This document shows, in pieces, positions 21,563 to 28,579 of a stretch of DNA of 29,745 nucleotides (positions are counted from its first letter, which is position 1; each line of letters begins with the position of its first letter). The notes beneath the pieces are model-generated. The model made no database searches and was not told the origin of the DNA. It was given only the letters and a program-made list of their open reading frames with translations. A program made the translations under genes and the position numbers. The stretch is taken from contig DATGHS010000317.1 of assembly GCA_035307785.1 (NCBI GenBank), positions 1 through 29,745 of the forward strand, written 5' to 3'. The DNA is from DATGHS01 sp035307785. GTDB lineage: Bacteria > Planctomycetota > Planctomycetia > Gemmatales > Gemmataceae.

Positions 21563-22282
21563 ATGAGGCCGGGGACTTGCCGTTTCGGCTCGCGCTGCTG
21601 CCCGGTGCTGCTTGCCGTATTGCTTTCGGGCTGTTTTCGGGCCGAACGCCGAGACGATGACTTGCCGCCGCTGCCGGTCCCCGTCGACCCCGCCAAATTG
21701 TACACCCTCGCTTGCCCCGATGTCGTGGAAATTAGTTTCATTGACCGACCGGATGACGCAATCCGCACCGCCGCCGTAAACACAGAAGGCGAAATCGATC
21801 TGGGCAGTCTGGGGAAAGTGCGCGTGGAGGGAATGACGCTGGCCGATGCCCGCCAAGCCATCGCCCAGCGGGTTCGCTGTGCTGCCGGCGAGGTGCAAAT
21901 CCGTGTGGCGAAACACCGCAGTCGCAAAATCTTTCTGTATGGTGAAGCCGCGGGCGCGGTTCGCGCCGTTTCGTATCGCGGTCCGGAGACCGTTGTCGAT
22001 TTATTGCGCCGTACGGGAGCCATCACGCCGGACTCGGCATGGAATGAAATTCATCTCGTGCGCTCGCACCTTGCCGAAGGAGCTGCGCCGGAAGTGCTGC
22101 GCATCGATCTGGACGCGATTCTGCAGCGCAATGACAATCGCACCAACGTGCGGATCCAGCCGCTCGACGAGATCTATATTGGCGAGAAACGCTCGGCCTA
22201 CTTCCGCCGCGCCATACCCGGGTTCTTGCGGCCAATGTACGACACCGTCGTGGGGCTTATTCCGGAGAGGCGCGACAAGTGA
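21563..22282 (+). CDS. polysaccharide export lipoprotein (Poly_export/SLBB)
   Basis: A 239-residue lipoprotein. The lipobox LLSGC puts the lipidated Cys at residue 24. The Poly_export domain covers about 45-110 (PDVVEISFIDRPDD, then GEIDLGSLGKVRVEGMTLADARQAI). An SLBB-type domain follows (KIFLYGEAAGAVRAVSYRGPETVVDLLRRTGAI). The C-terminus ends PGFLRPMYDTVVGLIPERRDK. Members of the Wza family form or line the outer-membrane pore for capsule and exopolysaccharide. This one is shorter than Wza and lacks its C-terminal barrel helix. The frame is open to 21431, but Met at 21563 gives the signal peptide. No Shine-Dalgarno sequence is visible, because the leader is pyrimidine-rich (repeated TTCCATCC at about 21460). 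Confidence 0.88.
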   Translation: MRPGTCRFGSRCCPVLLAVLLSGCFRAERRDDDLPPLPVPVDPAKLYTLACPDVVEISFIDRPDDAIRTAAVNTEGEIDLGSLGKVRVEGMTLADARQAIAQRVRCAAGEVQIRVAKHRSRKIFLYGEAAGAVRAVSYRGPETVVDLLRRTGAITPDSAWNEIHLVRSHLAEGAAPEVLRIDLDAILQRNDNRTNVRIQPLDEIYIGEKRSAYFRRAIPGFLRPMYDTVVGLIPERRDK

Positions 22283-22301
22283 CACGGCCGCGCCGCAACC
22301 C

Positions 22302-22565
22302 TTATTCTTCGACCAACTCATACATACCGTGCCCGGCCTTCTTGAGCTTGCCTTGCTTGACAAGTTCGTCCCAAACTTCCTGCGGATACTGGCTCGGTGG
22401 TTGAATGGCCACGATGTCGGAGCGTCGGCCACCCGTGAGCGGACTCCGGCTCAGCTTCGAGTCATCCCCCAGCTGCGTGAGCCGCAAGCGCTTCTTGAAC
22501 GCCTTGAGCGCGGCCCGCAATTCATCTTTGCCAAGCGGTTCGGTGGGTTGGGGGGCATCGGGCAT
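22302..22565 (-). CDS. small conserved protein of unknown function
   Basis: An 87-residue soluble protein. A helical, Lys/Leu-rich N-terminal half (LRAALKAFKKRLRLTQLGDDSKL) is followed by SPLTGGRRSDIVAIQPPSQYPQEVWDELVKQGKLKKAGHGMYEL. The C-terminal part looks like a small wHTH-like or KOW-like end, but nothing decisive is seen. AAGGAG seven bases before the ATG supports it. It is convergent with the export lipoprotein. Confidence 0.7.
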   Translation of the reverse strand: MPDAPQPTEPLGKDELRAALKAFKKRLRLTQLGDDSKLSRSPLTGGRRSDIVAIQPPSQYPQEVWDELVKQGKLKKAGHGMYELVEE

Positions 22566-23239
22566 GGTAGCACTCCTTGGGAAATGACAGCTAATGCGGA
22601 TTTTACGAAATGAACTTCCCGTGGTCGCTCAGAAACATGTTGATGATGGGTCCTGGAGCTAGGTAGTCGTTTGGGCCTAGCAGACTTGGTTACCGACACG
22701 GCGGTAGGTAGTGGTACAAGTTGCACGAGCCAGGTGAGTATTTTCTTTGGCTCTACGGGCGTGGCTTCGCCACGGCTCAGCGCGCCGCGTTTCAGGTTTC
22801 GTTCATTTTCGGCCACGCGGCCGCTCCGTTTGTGCGGTTTTCCCACGGTAAGAAGCGCCGCGTTTCAGATTTCACGAAAACAATGAATAAGCCCGTGAAA
22901 TTCGGCGCAAACAGTGAAACTCGGCGCGCTTTTGCTGGACAAGTGTACAAAAGTATCGTATGGTTGTCGAGGCACCCTTCATGCGGCGTCTGGGCCTGCC
23001 TTCCAGAAGACCGGATTGCACCTCGGGCGTCTTGGAAATAGTACCCGTGCCTCGTAAACGATCGGTCTAGAAAGGCCGACCTGCGCCAATGTGTCTACCA
23101 ACCCGGCGGCAGAATTCCTTTTTGCACTTCCTTGAGCGCTGCGTTGCATCATTTCAAAAAAAGGGGGCGCGACTGAAACGAATCGCTGGCCGCTACCGGA
23201 ATCTTCGTGCGGCATTGTCGTGGCACCGGGCGGGAACTC
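22566..23239. other. 674-bp gene-free region with inverted repeats
   Basis: No convincing gene is seen. It holds a CGTGGC/GCCACG hairpin (22760-22774) and a family of four related 14-mers: GCGCCGCGTTTCAG at 22782-22795 and 22855-22868, and inverted relatives GTGAAAYTCGGCGC at 22895-22908 and 22914-22927. The right half (about 22930-23239) shows nothing I can name. Confidence 0.55.
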
Positions 23240-23539
23240 TTAACGCGCGAGCATCCACTCGTTCCGCAATCGTTGCTGCGCGCCGGGCGGAAAATGGCGC
23301 GAGAAGCGCAGCGCCACGCGCTTGCCGCGCATGACTCCGCCAATCCACCCGGCCGAAACGTGGTCGTCCCGGCATATCGCCGCCACTTCGGCGAGGAATG
23401 CCGCCGTCACCTTACCCTTCCGGACCAGCGGCTTGCCTTGCTGCAACCGTATTTCGAAAACATAGCGCGGCTGCAATAGCATCCATACCACCCAGCCGGC
23501 AAAGCCGATTAACACGATTTCGAGAAGTAACTCGGCCAT
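23240..23539 (-). CDS. DUF3634 family membrane-anchored protein
   Basis: A 99-residue protein: one N-terminal membrane helix (about 4-22, LLEIVLIGFAGWVVWMLL), then a small domain. The domain has FEIRLQQGKPLVRKGKVTAAFLAEVAAIC, then VSAGWIGGVMRGKRVALRFSRHFPPGAQQRLRNEW. These are the hallmarks of DUF3634 (the V-x-x-G-K-V turn, LRFS-x-x-x-P and QRLRN-x-W). Function is unknown. The start at 23539 is the only good one. It is 9 bases downstream of the small secreted protein gene read in the same direction, so the two are probably cotranscribed. Confidence 0.85.
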   Translation of the reverse strand: MAELLLEIVLIGFAGWVVWMLLQPRYVFEIRLQQGKPLVRKGKVTAAFLAEVAAICRDDHVSAGWIGGVMRGKRVALRFSRHFPPGAQQRLRNEWMLAR

Positions 23540-23548
23540 ATTCCACCG

Positions 23549-23953
23549 CTAGCGCTCCAATATCAGCATCGCCCCGGCTTTGACCGGCATTCGATTCGCT
23601 TCCTTTAACGTGAACTCAAAGGACACTTTCTTGCCCTCTTGCAGATAATGATCCACTTTGCCGCGCATCAAGATCACCGTATTCGTACTGGTCGGAGCAA
23701 AAGAAATCTTCAGGTCCTTGCTGTCGAATTCCCATTTCGTGGTGGAATCGGTGTTGTAGCTGGTGCTGCCCACCGTCAATTGAAACTCGCCGTTCTTGCG
23801 CAATTCGAGGGTGCCGATTTTCTTGCCGCCGGCATCGTTCTTGATTTTCCAGGTGCCGATCAGATCCTTGGCCGTGATCGGCTGTTGAGCCGGCAAACGG
23901 TTAGTAGCCGTTAGCGCGCTTGCGAATGCCAAAACCAATGCGCCAATACGCAT
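23549..23953 (-). CDS. small secreted beta-rich protein
   Basis: A 134-residue protein with a signal peptide (MRIGALVLAFASALTATNRLPAQ). The mature part begins ITAKDLIGTWKIK, continues with beta-strand-like segments (GTLELRKNGEFQLTV, TTKWEFDSKDLKISF, TNTVILMRGKVDHYL) and ends GAMLILER. The LIGTWKI start followed by alternating strands recalls lipocalin-like or TIGR03066-like planctomycete proteins, with low certainty. An ATG at 23968 is in frame, but GGAG seven bases before 23953 favours the latter. Confidence 0.7.
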   Translation of the reverse strand: MRIGALVLAFASALTATNRLPAQQPITAKDLIGTWKIKNDAGGKKIGTLELRKNGEFQLTVGSTSYNTDSTTKWEFDSKDLKISFAPTSTNTVILMRGKVDHYLQEGKKVSFEFTLKEANRMPVKAGAMLILER

Positions 23954-24056
23954 AAAGGATGCTCCCATGAAATGCGCACAAATCGGACGGCGCCAAAGTA
24001 TAGAACGGAATTGCGCTCATTGAGGGGAAACTAGTGGGTCGTGCGCTGCAGACCGA

Positions 24057-24125
24057 TTGGTCGTAGACGACGCTGCTAGACTCGTCCCCCTTGGTGACGA
24101 CGCTAGCAGCCTCGTCTACGACCAA
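24057..24125. repeat. large imperfect hairpin, 30-nt arms
   Basis: Arms 24057-24086 and 24096-24125 pair at 27 of 30 positions around a 9-base loop. They are built from TTGGTCGTAGACGA and GCTGCTAG. It follows the BBP7 stop (24137) on the minus strand and is a likely transcript 3' end or processing site. The sequence is unrelated to the other 33-nt-arm hairpins in the window. Confidence 0.8.
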
Positions 24126-24136
24126 CCGAATCCGAC

Positions 24137-25789
24137 CTACCACTTGAACTGCAAGCCGAAGTTGATGCCTTGCACCCACAGGTCGGTGCGGCGGAAGGGC
24201 ACGGCCGGGTTGGGGGCATTGGTGGGCACGAACGGAGCGCCGCCGGCCTGGGCGCCGTTGAAGTTCGGAATGCGCGTGGCGTCGATGTTGGTGTCAATCT
24301 GATCGCCCGGACGCAGCACGCCGGTCCAGAGCAGCGACGAGTACCCGACGAACAGTTTCAGCCGAGGCGTAATGTAGTAGCCGATATTCAGGTCCACTTC
24401 CGGAACGATCGAGAAGGTGCTAGTCGGCCAGGTGCCGATGTTGCTGTTCAGCGCCAGCAGGCCACCGGTAAAGGTTCCGATTGGTTGCGGCGGCAGCGCG
24501 GCGACGACGTTTTGTTGGCCGAAGATGGTGACGACCTGGCTGGTGTAGCCGTACGCCAGTTTGACGGTGCCGTCGAGTTCCCACGGACCGAAGCGCCGCT
24601 CGCCGGAGATGCCGATTTGCAGGCCGTAGAAGTCGTTGCGGGTGCTGAAGCGGTCGGTCAGCGTGCCGATCACGCTGTTGCCCGGAGCCAGCGGCAAATT
24701 GGGATCGCCAAAGCTCTCGGTAACCTGCAATTGCTCGTTCAAGCTTAAGTAGCGGAAGCCAAAGAGGAAATCGATGTGGCCGTTGCAGCAGCAACACATC
24801 TTGCGGCGATAATCGATCTCCGCGCCCCAGAGCGAGCTATAGCCGGTGATGGCCACGCTACCGGCGCCGCCAGGTTCGTTCACGTTTTCGGAGAAGTTGC
24901 CGTTGTTGGCCGCACCGGCATTCACGACATGGAATGGCCGGAACAAGACGCCGCCGAAGTTGGCCGCATCAAAGTTCTGATTTAGATACGTGGGTCCTAG
25001 ATAGAAAACGCTGGCTTCAATGGCGTTCATGCCGCACGGATCGATCCACCAGCCGGCCGTCAGCCGCGTGCCATAATGCAGCGTCGGATAGAGCGACGAG
25101 CCGTCGAACAGCAGCGTGGTGCCCGCTGGGATCGGGCTCACATTGGTGGGGCGGGTGGGGGCCGTGGCCAAAAGCGGCGGCGAGGTCGCATTGCTCATCC
25201 ACCACATCAAGAATTCGGCGCTGCCGTAGAAGCGATTCCACCAGGGGCCGAGCGGATCGCCGCATGGGCAGCAGAGGTTGGCGGCCGGGCAGGCCGGAGC
25301 GCACGCCACATCGTTGCCGCAATTCGCACAGAGTGCCTGACTGCCCGCATAGGGGAAGTTGGCCTGCGGAACAACTCCTTGGGGCCGGCCATAAGGGTTC
25401 ACCACGGGCGGCCGATTGGCGGGCGGCGTCGCGTCGGGAGACGGGATGACTACGCCATTGTCGGCAGCTGGCGGAGCATCCGGATCGAGGATAATTGGCT
25501 CGCTCAACGGCGCGAGCGAAGGCGCCGGATTGGCAGACATTGGTGCAGCGCTCGGCATGGGCCGCAGCGGCGGCACAACCGTCGTGTTCTGATAATCGGC
25601 GGGCTGAATCGGCGCCGCTGGGGCGTAGACGGGAATTGGGCGGCCCAGGGTTGCCGCCGGCACGGGGCGGCCGAGCGTGGCCGCCGGCTGGCTCAGCATG
25701 CGGGGCGTTTGATAATAATCCTGAGCCCAGGCGGAAGATCCGACCAAGGCGCACAGCACACTCAATTGTTTTGCCCAATTTCGCCGCAT
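24137..25789 (-). CDS. BBP7-family outer-membrane beta-barrel protein
   Basis: A 550-residue protein: signal peptide (1-22, ending AWA-Q) and a Pro/Ala-rich linker to about residue 145. The linker includes a tandem PAATLGRP repeat at 35-52. A Cys-rich knot follows at 154-176 with seven Cys (LCANCGNDVACAPACP, then CCPC). The barrel runs from about residue 183 (WWNRFYGSAEFLMWWM) to the C-terminus. Strands such as LTAGWWI, EASVFYLGPTYLN and KLFVGYSSLLWTGVLRPGDQID are typical of the BBP7 (PF07585) family of planctomycetes. The last residue is Trp, fitting a beta-signal for outer-membrane insertion. AGGAGGG lies four bases or more before the ATG. It is divergent from the PEP-CTERM gene. Confidence 0.9.
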   Translation of the reverse strand: MRRNWAKQLSVLCALVGSSAWAQDYYQTPRMLSQPAATLGRPVPAATLGRPIPVYAPAAPIQPADYQNTTVVPPLRPMPSAAPMSANPAPSLAPLSEPIILDPDAPPAADNGVVIPSPDATPPANRPPVVNPYGRPQGVVPQANFPYAGSQALCANCGNDVACAPACPAANLCCPCGDPLGPWWNRFYGSAEFLMWWMSNATSPPLLATAPTRPTNVSPIPAGTTLLFDGSSLYPTLHYGTRLTAGWWIDPCGMNAIEASVFYLGPTYLNQNFDAANFGGVLFRPFHVVNAGAANNGNFSENVNEPGGAGSVAITGYSSLWGAEIDYRRKMCCCCNGHIDFLFGFRYLSLNEQLQVTESFGDPNLPLAPGNSVIGTLTDRFSTRNDFYGLQIGISGERRFGPWELDGTVKLAYGYTSQVVTIFGQQNVVAALPPQPIGTFTGGLLALNSNIGTWPTSTFSIVPEVDLNIGYYITPRLKLFVGYSSLLWTGVLRPGDQIDTNIDATRIPNFNGAQAGGAPFVPTNAPNPAVPFRRTDLWVQGINFGLQFKW

Positions 25790-26168
25790 GTTTCACCCTC
25801 CTGGTGCAACCGGCGCCGGATGTCCGTTTCCGTGCTTCGGCAGCGCGCAAACGCCCTAGCGGCGGCGCATTGCCGAACATTCAGATTCTTCGGCCTTTGC
25901 TGCGGCAAACCGTCCACTTTCTTAATTCAAATCAAAATGCTGGTGCGGCGGGCTTCCGCATAATCGGTTTATTCTCAAACTGCGGCCTGCAGATTGCGCC
26001 GTTCGCCTCCGCCGAGCCATTTCCCCTGAAGTGCGCTTTTTGCGAATCTTCTCTGTTTTGCGAGCCGATATGAGAATCGTTGGAAAGGATATTCCCCGGC
26101 GCGATTATCCCCTGCAAATAGAGCGAATGGCTCCCGAATACTTGCGCCGCCTGGAAAAGGAAACCGAG
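25790..26168. other. 379-bp divergent intergenic region
   Basis: The region between the BBP7 gene (minus) and the PEP-CTERM gene (plus). It holds no gene I can support; the frame reading into the PEP-CTERM gene from 26031 looks non-coding before 26169. A modest promoter candidate for the plus-strand gene is listed separately. Confidence 0.5.
26080..26108 (+). promoter_or_regulatory. possible promoter of the PEP-CTERM gene
   Basis: TTGGAA (26080-26085) and GATTAT (26103-26108) with a 17-base spacer, about 60 bases before the ATG. Each hexamer matches consensus at four of six bases, so this is a weak call. Confidence 0.3.
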
Positions 26169-26474
26169 ATGAATCGTCATTCCCTGCGAATTGGCCTTGG
26201 AATGGCCCTGGTCATTGGCGTGGCGGCCCTGTGCACTTCGAGCCCGGCCCACGCCTTCTTCCCGCCCGACAACGTGAGCCCCAAAATTGTGGTGCCGCCT
26301 CCGCCGCCAATTCAGCCCAATGTCCCGCCCCCGGAACATTGCTGCTGCTGCGAATGCCCGCCGCCTCCCGGCCCGAATGTGCGGACGCCGGAGCCGATGA
26401 CGATCGTCACCAGCCTGATCGGGCTTTCGGTTCTGGGTGGATTGGGATTGCGAAAACGTCTGCTAGGGAAATAG
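26169..26474 (+). CDS. small Pro/Cys-rich PEP-CTERM protein
   Basis: A 101-residue exported protein: signal peptide (ALVIGVAALCTSSPAHA-F), then a Pro-rich stretch (VVPPPPPIQPNVPPPE). A Cys cluster follows (four Cys at 58-61, one at 63) and then PPPPGPN. At the end is a PEP-CTERM sorting signal with PEP at 74-76, a hydrophobic helix IVTSLIGLSVLGGLGL, and the basic end RKRLLGK. PEP-CTERM proteins are processed by exosortase and tied to exopolysaccharide production. No exosortase is in the window. The frame is open to 26031, but Met at 26169 gives the signal peptide and has AAGGA seven bases upstream. Confidence 0.85.
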   Translation: MNRHSLRIGLGMALVIGVAALCTSSPAHAFFPPDNVSPKIVVPPPPPIQPNVPPPEHCCCCECPPPPGPNVRTPEPMTIVTSLIGLSVLGGLGLRKRLLGK

Positions 26475-26488
26475 TTAATTGGTGTGTG

Positions 26489-26516
26489 CCATGCCCACCG
26501 CTTTGGGTGGGCATGG
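26489..26516. terminator. 11-bp hairpin between convergent genes
   Basis: CCATGCCCACC (26489-26499) pairs with GGTGGGCATGG (26506-26516) around a GCTTTG loop. It lies between the stops of the PEP-CTERM gene and rfbA, which face each other. It is a strong GC-rich stem without a clear T-run. It may be a two-way terminator or a dispersed repeat that serves as one. Confidence 0.6.
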
Positions 26517-26549
26517 TCTAACAACGCTCCCTGGCAAAACCGCAAGCGG

Positions 26550-27284
26550 CTAGGCGCCATACTTCGGCGGATTCTCGCGCACCAACTCGTTGGCGTGCAG
26601 CAATGACTCCGGTGTGCCGGCATCGGTCCAGTAGCCGTCGAGCGGCGACCAGCCGAGGCGGCCGTCTTGCAGGTAGTGCCGATTCACATCGGTGATTTCG
26701 AGTTCGCCGCGCCGGCTCGGCTTGAGCGTCTTGATCACCTCGAACACGTCGGGCGGATAAATGTAAATCCCGGCCACGGCATAATCGCTCTTTGGTTGCG
26801 CCGGCTTCTCTTCAATGCCAAGCACTTGATCGCCCTTCAATTCCGCCACCCCATACCGGCCCGGATCGGGAACGCGCTTCAGCACCACCCAGGCATGCTG
26901 CGGTTTTTGTTTGGCGGCATTCAGAACCGGTCCCAGGCGATCATAGAAGATATTGTCGCCGAGGATCACGACGCTGCGCGCGCCGTGGCTGAACAACTCC
27001 GCCAGACCGAGCGCTTGCGCGATGCCGCCGGCTTCATCTTGCACGCGATAGGTTAATTGGCAGTTGTGTTCCTTGCCGGAACCGAGTAGTTCCACAAAGT
27101 CGCCCATGTGTTCGGTGCCGGAAACCAGCATGATGTTGCGAATGCCGGCATCGACGAGCTTCTTGAGCGGGTGATACACCATCGGGTATGGCCCGACTGG
27201 TAGCAGGTGCTTGTTCGTCACTCGCGTGAGTTCGCCGAGCCGGGTGCCCTTGCCGCCGGCGAGAATGATGCCACGTGTTTCCAT
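26550..27284 (-). CDS. rfbA: glucose-1-phosphate thymidylyltransferase (short form)
   Basis: A 244-residue nucleotidyltransferase that makes dTDP-glucose from dTTP and glucose-1-phosphate, the first step of dTDP-L-rhamnose and related sugars. The nucleotide-binding loop GGKGTRL is at 10-16 (L-A-G-G-K-G-T-R-L). It also has TNKHLLPVGPYPMVYHP, LGDNIFYD, VVLKRVPDPGRYGVAEL and GYWTDAGTPESLLHAN, all typical of RmlA. Classical RmlA has about 290 residues; this is the shorter form that lacks the last ~45. It lies downstream of rfbB on the same strand (92 bases), so the two form a dTDP-sugar pair. The upstream site is weak (GAGA). Confidence 0.9.
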   Translation of the reverse strand: METRGIILAGGKGTRLGELTRVTNKHLLPVGPYPMVYHPLKKLVDAGIRNIMLVSGTEHMGDFVELLGSGKEHNCQLTYRVQDEAGGIAQALGLAELFSHGARSVVILGDNIFYDRLGPVLNAAKQKPQHAWVVLKRVPDPGRYGVAELKGDQVLGIEEKPAQPKSDYAVAGIYIYPPDVFEVIKTLKPSRRGELEITDVNRHYLQDGRLGWSPLDGYWTDAGTPESLLHANELVRENPPKYGA

Positions 27285-27376
27285 GATGTATATCTCTGCT
27301 TTCGCTTGTGGCTTCGTGCTCGCGGACTAATCAGAACGAATTGGTCTATACATACTGGGCGGCAAGTCGCAAGCGG

Positions 27377-28384
27377 TTAGCTCGCGTATTGCCGCTCGTA
27401 ATACTTGAGATACTCCCCCGAGCGGATCGTATCCACCCATTCTTTGTGATCGCGGTACCACTGAATGGTCTCGCGAATGCCTTGCTCGAATCCCACCTTT
27501 GGCGACCAGACCAGTTCGCGCTCGGCCTTCGAGCAGTCGATGGCATAGCGCCGGTCGTGGCCGGGGCGGTCCTTTACATGGCGAATCATTGTCCGCGGCT
27601 TGCCGATTAAATCGAGCAGCAGGTGCGTGATTTCGATGTTCGGTTTCTCGCAGCGGCCGCCCAGGTTGTACACCTCGCCGGTCCTGCCATTGCGGCGCAC
27701 GGCGTCGATCCCGGCGCAATGATCGCGCACATGAATCCAGTCACGGATCTGCATGCCGTCGCCATACACCGGCACCGGTTGATCCTGAAACAGGTTCGTG
27801 ATGAAGAGGGGGATCAGCTTCTCGGGGAACTGGTACGGCCCGTAGTTGTTTGAGCAGCGGGTAATGACGGCATTGAGGCCGAACGTGTGCACATAGGCCA
27901 ACACCAGCATATCGGCCGCGGCCTTGCTGGCCGAATACGGGCTGCTGGGCGCTAGCGGCGTGGTTTCGGTAAATAGCCCGGTCGCACCGAGGCTGCCGTA
28001 CACCTCATCCGTCGAAATCTGCACGAAGCGCGGCACCTGAAACTCGCGGGCCGCATCGAGCAATACCTGCGTGCCCAGCACATTCGTCTTCACAAACGGT
28101 CCCGAGTCCATGATGCTGCGATCCACATGGCTCTCGGCCGCGAAGTTCACGATCCCGCAAACTCCGTCGCCGATGGCTTGCCGCACCACATCACGATCGG
28201 TGATGTCGCCATAGGCAAAATCGTAGCGCGGTTCGTCTTCGAGGTCGGCGAGATTGGCGAGGTTGCCGGCGTAGGTGAGGGAGTCGAGATTCACTACGTG
28301 CAGTTGCGGATCCTGTTCCAACACATAGCGAATATAGTTGCTGCCGATGAATCCGCAGCCACCGGTGACAAGTAACGGCCGCAT
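27377..28384 (-). CDS. rfbB: dTDP-glucose 4,6-dehydratase
   Basis: A 335-residue extended short-chain dehydrogenase. The NAD-binding motif GGCGFIGS is at 8-15. The catalytic triad region is visible as STDEVYG (T125, D126, E127) and Y150-SAS-K154. NFAAESHVDRS (80-90) and PYQFPEKLIPLFI are hallmarks of RmlB. It converts dTDP-glucose to dTDP-4-keto-6-deoxyglucose, the branch point for rhamnose and other deoxysugars. AAGGAG four bases before the ATG supports the start. It is the first gene of the rfbB-rfbA pair. The later genes rfbC and rfbD are not in the window. Confidence 0.93.
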   Translation of the reverse strand: MRPLLVTGGCGFIGSNYIRYVLEQDPQLHVVNLDSLTYAGNLANLADLEDEPRYDFAYGDITDRDVVRQAIGDGVCGIVNFAAESHVDRSIMDSGPFVKTNVLGTQVLLDAAREFQVPRFVQISTDEVYGSLGATGLFTETTPLAPSSPYSASKAAADMLVLAYVHTFGLNAVITRCSNNYGPYQFPEKLIPLFITNLFQDQPVPVYGDGMQIRDWIHVRDHCAGIDAVRRNGRTGEVYNLGGRCEKPNIEITHLLLDLIGKPRTMIRHVKDRPGHDRRYAIDCSKAERELVWSPKVGFEQGIRETIQWYRDHKEWVDTIRSGEYLKYYERQYAS

Positions 28385-28579
28385 AAGTCTCCTTTCGGCC
28401 AGTTCGACTCGTCCCTGAGTTGTGGGAGTGATTCGACTTCATGACGTTATCGCGAATCAGCGGGCAGCGTCAAGGCGGCGCGCCGAAGCGCCCTTGAATT
28501 TTAGTCTCGCTTTCTTCATTCTGACGAAAGAGTGCGGCCAGTTGAGGGCCCGCTGCAATTTTTTTCTGCGAGATTCCTC

